Part shown: piece after piece, positions 33,525 through 34,325 of the stretch
Layout: every line of letters starts with the position of its first letter
Position numbering within the stretch: the first letter of the stretch is position 1
Assembly: GCA_026388345.1 (NCBI GenBank)
Contig: JAPLJY010000100.1
Location: 1 to 34,325 of the forward strand
Direction of reading: 5' to 3'
DNA: 34,325 nucleotides
Origin: Deltaproteobacteria bacterium
Lineage (GTDB): Bacteria > Desulfobacterota > Syntrophia > Syntrophales > UBA5619
Program-made: the position numbers and the translations under genes
Notes under the pieces: model-generated
What the model was told of the DNA's origin: nothing
The model's input: only the letters and a program-made list of their open reading frames with translations
The model's database searches: none

Positions 33525-34325
33525 TTACGAGAGGATTTTCGGTTTTGTCTCCGGCGGCGGTGTGGTTTCCGACGATGCATCCCCGGACGTCTCGTCCTGG
33601 GGGGTGTCCCCTTCAGAGGCGTCCTCCTCGGGCGTCTCCTCCGTCCCCGGCTCGGTGATCGCCGCCAGCGCGATTTCGATGATCCCCTTCAGCCCGTTCA
33701 GGGCCGTAGCCAGGGCCTCCTTCTCCTCCACGTAGAGGTTCCGGGGTTCGAGGGCTTCGATCTTCTTCCCCATGGCGCCCATCGCGTTCATGGCGCGCTG
33801 CGCCTGCGTCACGGTGTCGCCCGGTTTTGTTTTTTTCACGGGGTTGACGCTCGCCTTGTACGCCTTGTAGGCCTTAAACATGCTCCGTTCCTGTTTCTTG
33901 GCAGCGATCTCAATCAGGACGTGCTTGGGGACGGAAGGGTTCTTGCGGCACTCGTCCAGGATTGCCTGGGGAAGCCTGTTCAGCGAGAGGGTCTGCGAGA
34001 TGGATGCTGCGGTCTTGCCGATGATCCTGGCCAGATCCTCCTGCTTGTAGCCGCGGCTCTTCCGGAGGCGTTCGAGGGCCTCGGCCTCCTCGACGGCGGT
34101 GAGGTCCGCGCGGACCGTGTTTTCGATCAGCGCGATCTCCTCGTAATTCGGGCTGTCGAGGTAGCGGGCGGGGATGGCGGCCAGACCCGCCCGCCGGGCC
34201 GCGATGCAGCGCCGTTCGCCGGCGATGACGTAGGCGATGCCGTTCTCCACCCGGAAGAGGATCGGGGCGACCACATTCTGCTGCTTGACGGATTCGGTGA
34301 GTTCGTCGAGGGCCGCCGGATCGAG
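33525..34325 (-). CDS. ParB/RepB/Spo0J-family protein, N-terminus outside window
   Basis: The frame is open to the window end (LDPAALDELTESVKQQNVVAP..), so the first residues are missing; 266 are seen. ParB features: the nuclease-fold box VIAGERRCIAARRAGLAAIPARY, then LIENTVRADLTAVEEAEALERL, and a helix-turn-helix KQEDLARIIGKTAASISQTL. Such proteins bind parS-like DNA and, in chromosomal ParB, CTP. The C-terminal region is unusual: instead of a standard dimerisation helix it ends in an acidic Pro/Thr/Ser/Glu tail (EETPEEDASEGDTPQDETSG). No parA is visible. It may be a plasmid/ICE-type partition protein or a ParB-like regulator. Confidence 0.85.
   Translation of the reverse strand, partial: LDPAALDELTESVKQQNVVAPILFRVENGIAYVIAGERRCIAARRAGLAAIPARYLDSPNYEEIALIENTVRADLTAVEEAEALERLRKSRGYKQEDLARIIGKTAASISQTLSLNRLPQAILDECRKNPSVPKHVLIEIAAKKQERSMFKAYKAYKASVNPVKKTKPGDTVTQAQRAMNAMGAMGKKIEALEPRNLYVEEKEALATALNGLKGIIEIALAAITEPGTEETPEEDASEGDTPQDETSGDASSETTPPPETKPKILS

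Overview
The window reads as a chromosomal segment of an anaerobic-type Gram-negative bacterium, most likely a Desulfobacterota (deltaproteobacterial, Syntrophaceae-like) genome. This is an inference from gene style: an ADP-forming acyl-CoA synthetase fused to a GNAT domain, WD40-caspase and TPR-CHAT proteins, and dispersed palindromic repeats between GC-rich housekeeping genes. No rRNA or tRNA gene was seen, so the assignment is not firm.

Positions 1-6030 (+ strand, moderately AT-rich) hold a cluster of cysteine-peptidase-like genes: a TPR-CHAT protein cut by the window edge, a seven-repeat WD40-caspase lipoprotein, a small ABM-domain protein, the isolated C-terminal tail of a second caspase-type protein, and a lipoprotein with a transglutaminase-like Cys-His-Asp triad. 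A sharp rise in GC marks lipA (6062-6943). An IS fragment follows. Next comes a five-gene minus-strand catabolic operon (12920 to 7712): solute-binding protein, UlaG-like lactonase, two ABC permeases and an SDR. It is divergent from a GntR/FCD regulator that has a perfect 16-bp palindrome in front of it. The operon has no ABC ATPase gene. Positions 14413-20264 hold a PatZ-like acyl-CoA synthetase/acetyltransferase and an emrAB-type efflux pair.

From 20961 to 33192 every gene lies on the minus strand and almost all are defence-like: a type III-like mod-dinD-res set, an Mrr-family nuclease, an HNH nuclease fused to a short ABC-type ATPase, a membrane protein, a DUF1883-TIR protein, a GIY-YIG/DUF4357 protein and a DUF1016 (YhcG-type) nuclease. 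The island abuts the 3' remnant of a DUF3999-like gene on its left. On its right it ends shortly before a ParB-like gene that runs off the window.

The most interesting observation is that part of this island looks like an integron cassette array without an integrase. Two intergenic sites (27101-27192, 29590-29668) have the full attC layout: R''/R' ends GCATAAC and GTTAT.., L''/L' arms, short central spacers, and one extra C in L'' of the coding-sense strand. A third site (31044-31103) fits less well. At two of the three, the TAA stop of the preceding gene lies inside R''. This would define two-gene cassettes, HNH-ATPase + Mrr nuclease and TIR + membrane protein. Other points of note are three GAATTC-centred palindromes between mod and dinD, two palindromes inside the DUF1016 gene that encode the same short peptide motif, and an in-frame amber codon in the TIR-linked membrane gene.
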